This document shows positions 61,988 to 64,000 of a stretch of DNA of 64,000 bases, in pieces. The stretch is from Hymenobacter glacialis (GTDB taxonomy: Bacteria > Bacteroidota > Bacteroidia > Cytophagales > Hymenobacteraceae): assembly GCF_001816165.1 (NCBI RefSeq), contig NZ_MDZC01000090.1:118307-182306 (forward strand), written 5' to 3'. The notes beneath the pieces were generated by a model. The model saw only the letters and a program-made list of their open reading frames with translations. It was not told the origin of the DNA and did not search any database. Within the stretch, counting starts at the first letter, position 1; each line of letters begins with the position of its first letter. Made by a program: the position numbers and the translations under genes.

Positions 61988-62775
61988 CATTAGACGAACT
62001 GTCAACCCTACTTGCGGCGCAGAAAACCCCTGACGAGCTAAATGCTGCTATCACTACTAATGAGCAGCTAATCAGCTTATGTCTTCTGGTAACTGACGTT
62101 TCAACGCTTGAAAGCCACCAAAAGCTGGACGCCGCTTTCCATTCTCTCATTGAAAGCAGTGCGTTTAAGATTGCCCGAGCGTCTGGTGTACCTCCAGCCA
62201 AAATCAATACACTACTGCTGTTATTCGCCACTGCTTTCGAGCATAGTGGTGGATGGGGCAACATCGGCACGATGTTGAGTTTTATTCCTGATTCTTCGAT
62301 AAAAAAACGTCTTACAGCTGGTAGGAGGTTTCGTCGCATTCCGAATGCCATCACTGGTTACGCTGCTGTATTCGAGCCCGTAATGCAACAACTGAACGGT
62401 GCCACTCATGAAGATGAGACAGACTACAGTGCACCTGTTATTCAAGTCGTTTTGGACTATTGGCGCATTGCATCCGAACAACTCACAACTCACTATCCAA
62501 ATGCGCTGGCTGAATTTCAAACCCTTTTTTTATCAGCTAATAATCAAAAGCGTTTTCCATTTTTAGCTCACCCTGTTGTTCAGGATGCAGTAACTAACCC
62601 TTCTTTTGAAGCTGTTCCCCTTTCGGTCGAGAATGGCATTCTCGTCACTGCTGAACACCCTCTACTTCCTACTGCGCAAATTCTTGCCACGTTTGATGAG
62701 CACATCACACAGCCTATAAACACCGACCAACTGAGGTGGTCCAATTACGCTGGACAGTTTAGGGCGTTAGTTTGA
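61984..62775 (+). CDS. unknown protein, 3' end replaced by the IS3-family element
   Basis: I do not recognise the family. The native part (about 249 residues, to base 62731) is helical with a central segment FATAFEHSGGWGNIGTMLSF and a folded C-terminal stretch. From 62732 the frame continues into the left end of the insertion sequence, so the last ~14 residues (RWSNYAGQFRALV) are IS-derived. The original C-terminus is therefore lost or lies beyond the window. It overlaps the SAP gene by 4 bp, so the two were co-translated before the insertion. Confidence 0.7.
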   Translation: MTLDELSTLLAAQKTPDELNAAITTNEQLISLCLLVTDVSTLESHQKLDAAFHSLIESSAFKIARASGVPPAKINTLLLLFATAFEHSGGWGNIGTMLSFIPDSSIKKRLTAGRRFRRIPNAITGYAAVFEPVMQQLNGATHEDETDYSAPVIQVVLDYWRIASEQLTTHYPNALAEFQTLFLSANNQKRFPFLAHPVVQDAVTNPSFEAVPLSVENGILVTAEHPLLPTAQILATFDEHITQPINTDQLRWSNYAGQFRALV

Positions 62776-63644
62776 AGAAGCTGTTGATGAGTGTGATAGG
62801 GCGTCTGATAGTCGATGCTGGAGTGTAGGCGCTCGTGGTTATAGTAGTCAAAGTAGTCGGCGACGCTGGCCTGCGCGTCGGCCAGGTCGGCAAAAACGGG
62901 CCGTTCGCGCAGTTCGATCACCTCGGTTTTGAGGCGTGACCAGAGGCTTTCGGCTTGGGCATTGTCGTAGCAGTCGCCGCGCCGGCTCTGCGAGCGCACG
63001 GCGCCGTGGTCGTGCAGCAGCTTTCGGTAAGCATTGCCGCAGTACTGCCCGCCGCGGTCCGAATGCACCAGCAGGCTTGGGGTCGGCGGCTGGGCCCAAA
63101 AAGCGCGTTGCAAGGCCCTGGTGACCAATTCTTCCGGCATCGTCGCCCCGACTTGCCAGCCGACCACCCGCTTGCTGGCCACGTCCTGGAAGGCGCACAG
63201 ATAGGCCCAGTCGCCGTTCGCCAGCGGCAAGTACGTGATGTCGCTGACCCAGACCCGGTTCGCATGGGTCGGCTTGGGCTGGTCCAGCAGCCGGTTCGGC
63301 GCGCACCGCAGCCCGTGGGTTGAGTCGGTGGTGCGCGGGGTGTAGGCCTTGGGTTGCAGCGCGCGCAGGCCCCGCCGGCGCATGGCCCCGCGGAGGCGGT
63401 GACGGCCGACACAATGGCCTTTTCGGCGCAAAGCGACCTGCAGTCGGCGCGTACCGTAGCGGCGTTTGTGGTGGCCGAATGCCTTCACCAGCGCCGTTTC
63501 CCAAGCGGGCTCGCCTGGTGCTATACTTTGTTGTTGCGCGTGTTGCCACGCGTAATACCCGCTGGCCGGTACGCGCAACACCTGGCAGAGCAGGCGCACG
63601 GGGTGCGTGGCCCGCTGCCCGTCGATGAAGCGGTAGCGGCTCAT
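62745..63644 (-). CDS. IS3-family transposase orfB (DDE integrase domain)
   Basis: A 299-aa product with the N-terminal HTH_21-type segment (HKRRYGTRRLQVALRRKG) and an rve DDE catalytic core: D in WVSDITYLPL, D in LLVHSDRGGQY and E in NAQAESLWSRLKTE, followed by YNHERLHSSIDYQTP. ATG 63644 overlaps the orfA stop by 4 bp. The active transposase is probably the OrfAB fusion made by a -1 frameshift at the slippery run 63677-63683. All three catalytic residues are intact, so the element may be active. Confidence 0.92.
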   Translation of the reverse strand: MSRYRFIDGQRATHPVRLLCQVLRVPASGYYAWQHAQQQSIAPGEPAWETALVKAFGHHKRRYGTRRLQVALRRKGHCVGRHRLRGAMRRRGLRALQPKAYTPRTTDSTHGLRCAPNRLLDQPKPTHANRVWVSDITYLPLANGDWAYLCAFQDVASKRVVGWQVGATMPEELVTRALQRAFWAQPPTPSLLVHSDRGGQYCGNAYRKLLHDHGAVRSQSRRGDCYDNAQAESLWSRLKTEVIELRERPVFADLADAQASVADYFDYYNHERLHSSIDYQTPYHTHQQLLQTNALNCPA

Positions 63645-63949
63645 AGGCTGTCGGTCGCCGAGAAGATGGCAATGGCTTTTTTTAAAATGGCCAGCTCCTG
63701 CGCCTGCCGCCGGGCCAAGGCCCGCAGCTGACGCAACTCCGCCGCCGTGGCCGGGTCCAAATCGGCCCCACGAGCCGCCGCCACGGGCGTGAGTGCCTCT
63801 TTCTGCCACTTGTAGAGCAGTTTGGGGCTGATATTTAGCGCGCGGGCGGCTGCCTGGGTGGAGCGGCTCTCGCCAGCCAGGCGTAAGGCTTCGACGCGGA
63901 AGGCGGCGTCATAACGCCGACGTTTGGCGGGTTGGGGGCTGTCTTTCAT
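63641..63949 (-). CDS. IS3-family transposase orfA (helix-turn-helix)
   Basis: A 102-aa IS3 OrfA. The helix-turn-helix (RRRYDAAFRVEALRLAGES...AARALNISPKLLYKWQKE, residues ~11-52) binds the inverted repeats, and a leucine-zipper-like C-terminus (LRQLRALARRQAQELAIL) mediates dimerisation. It carries the slippery A AAA AAA G near its 3' end (63683-63676). A -1 shift there joins it to the orfB frame. Confidence 0.92.
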   Translation of the reverse strand: MKDSPQPAKRRRYDAAFRVEALRLAGESRSTQAAARALNISPKLLYKWQKEALTPVAAARGADLDPATAAELRQLRALARRQAQELAILKKAIAIFSATDSL

Positions 63950-64000
63950 GACAATCGAAAGTTAAGACCCTATTCTGTCCAGATTTATCCGACCACCTCA

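Larger units (their letters stand above)
62732..64000 (-). mobile_element. IS3-family insertion sequence, apparently complete
   Basis: The ends are inverted repeats. From 62732 on the plus strand and from 64000 on the minus strand both read TGAGGTGGTC, and after a diverged stretch both read TGGACAG, then TAGGG. The interval is 1,269 bp, normal for IS3. It contains orfA and orfB in overlapping frames with a slippery A7G. Target duplication cannot be read because the right flank is outside the window. Confidence 0.9.

Noticed and set aside
35602..62731. Integrase, terminase, capsid or tail genes
   Set aside because: None of the proteins shows a tyrosine or serine recombinase signature or a structural phage motif, so a complete prophage cannot be claimed.

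Overview
The window looks like a chromosomal segment of a Bacteroidota bacterium of the Hymenobacter/Cytophagales type. The evidence is the gene order tRNA-Tyr/Gly/Thr-tuf-tRNA-Trp-secE-nusG-rplKAJL-rpoBC, the absence of Shine-Dalgarno sequences, promoters of the TTG-N19-TAnnTTTG kind, and several secreted proteins with C-terminal type IX secretion sorting domains. Genus is an inference; no 16S gene is present.

Layout. (1) 1-11.65 kb, minus strand: the transcription/translation core (rpoC cut by the window edge, rpoB, rplL, rplJ, rplA, rplK, nusG, secE, four tRNAs and tuf) behind a consensus promoter at 11622-11651. (2) 11.7-18.8 kb: housekeeping genes (M1 aminopeptidase, biotin carrier protein, pyrH, frr, nadD, gmk, and an ECF sigma factor with a probable anti-sigma partner). 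(3) 18.9-35.3 kb: envelope and secreted functions (two LPS-type glycosyltransferases, a membrane protein, a lipoprotein, a GNAT acetyltransferase, a metzincin-like protease, a GH43 enzyme, an S1/P1 nuclease, a large type IX-secreted adhesin-like protein, a fungalysin-type M36 protease and a carboxypeptidase-regulatory-domain protein). (4) 35.6-41.1 kb: a phage-like early region with an S24 repressor, a divergent Cro-like gene with face-to-face promoters, small phage-type genes, a DUF1376-like replication organiser and a DnaB helicase. No integrase or structural gene is visible. (5) 41.2-42.8 kb: a HipA-like kinase coupled to a DUF3037 protein. (6) 43.0-62.7 kb: a long co-directional plus-strand cluster with very small gaps. 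(7) 62732-64000: a complete IS3-family element that cuts the last gene of that cluster.

Region 6 is the most interesting part. It encodes DUF4007 protein, large P-loop ATPase, PP-loop PAPS-reductase-like protein with a Cys cluster (BrxP/DndC-like), second DUF4007-like protein, unknown 168-aa protein, BrxC-like ATPase, PglZ, short BrxL, cysteine desulfurase, compact SF1 helicase, SAP-domain protein and an unknown IS-truncated protein. BrxP, BrxC, PglZ and BrxL are the signature of BREX type 4, which has no PglX methyltransferase. The PAPS-reductase-like enzyme plus a dedicated cysteine desulfurase argue for phosphorothioate (sulfur) DNA marking rather than methylation. The extra ATPase, the paired DUF4007 proteins, the 168-aa protein and the helicase/SAP/unknown trio go beyond the four-gene core and are the candidates for undescribed biology. 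The assignment rests on motifs and gene order, not on database searches.
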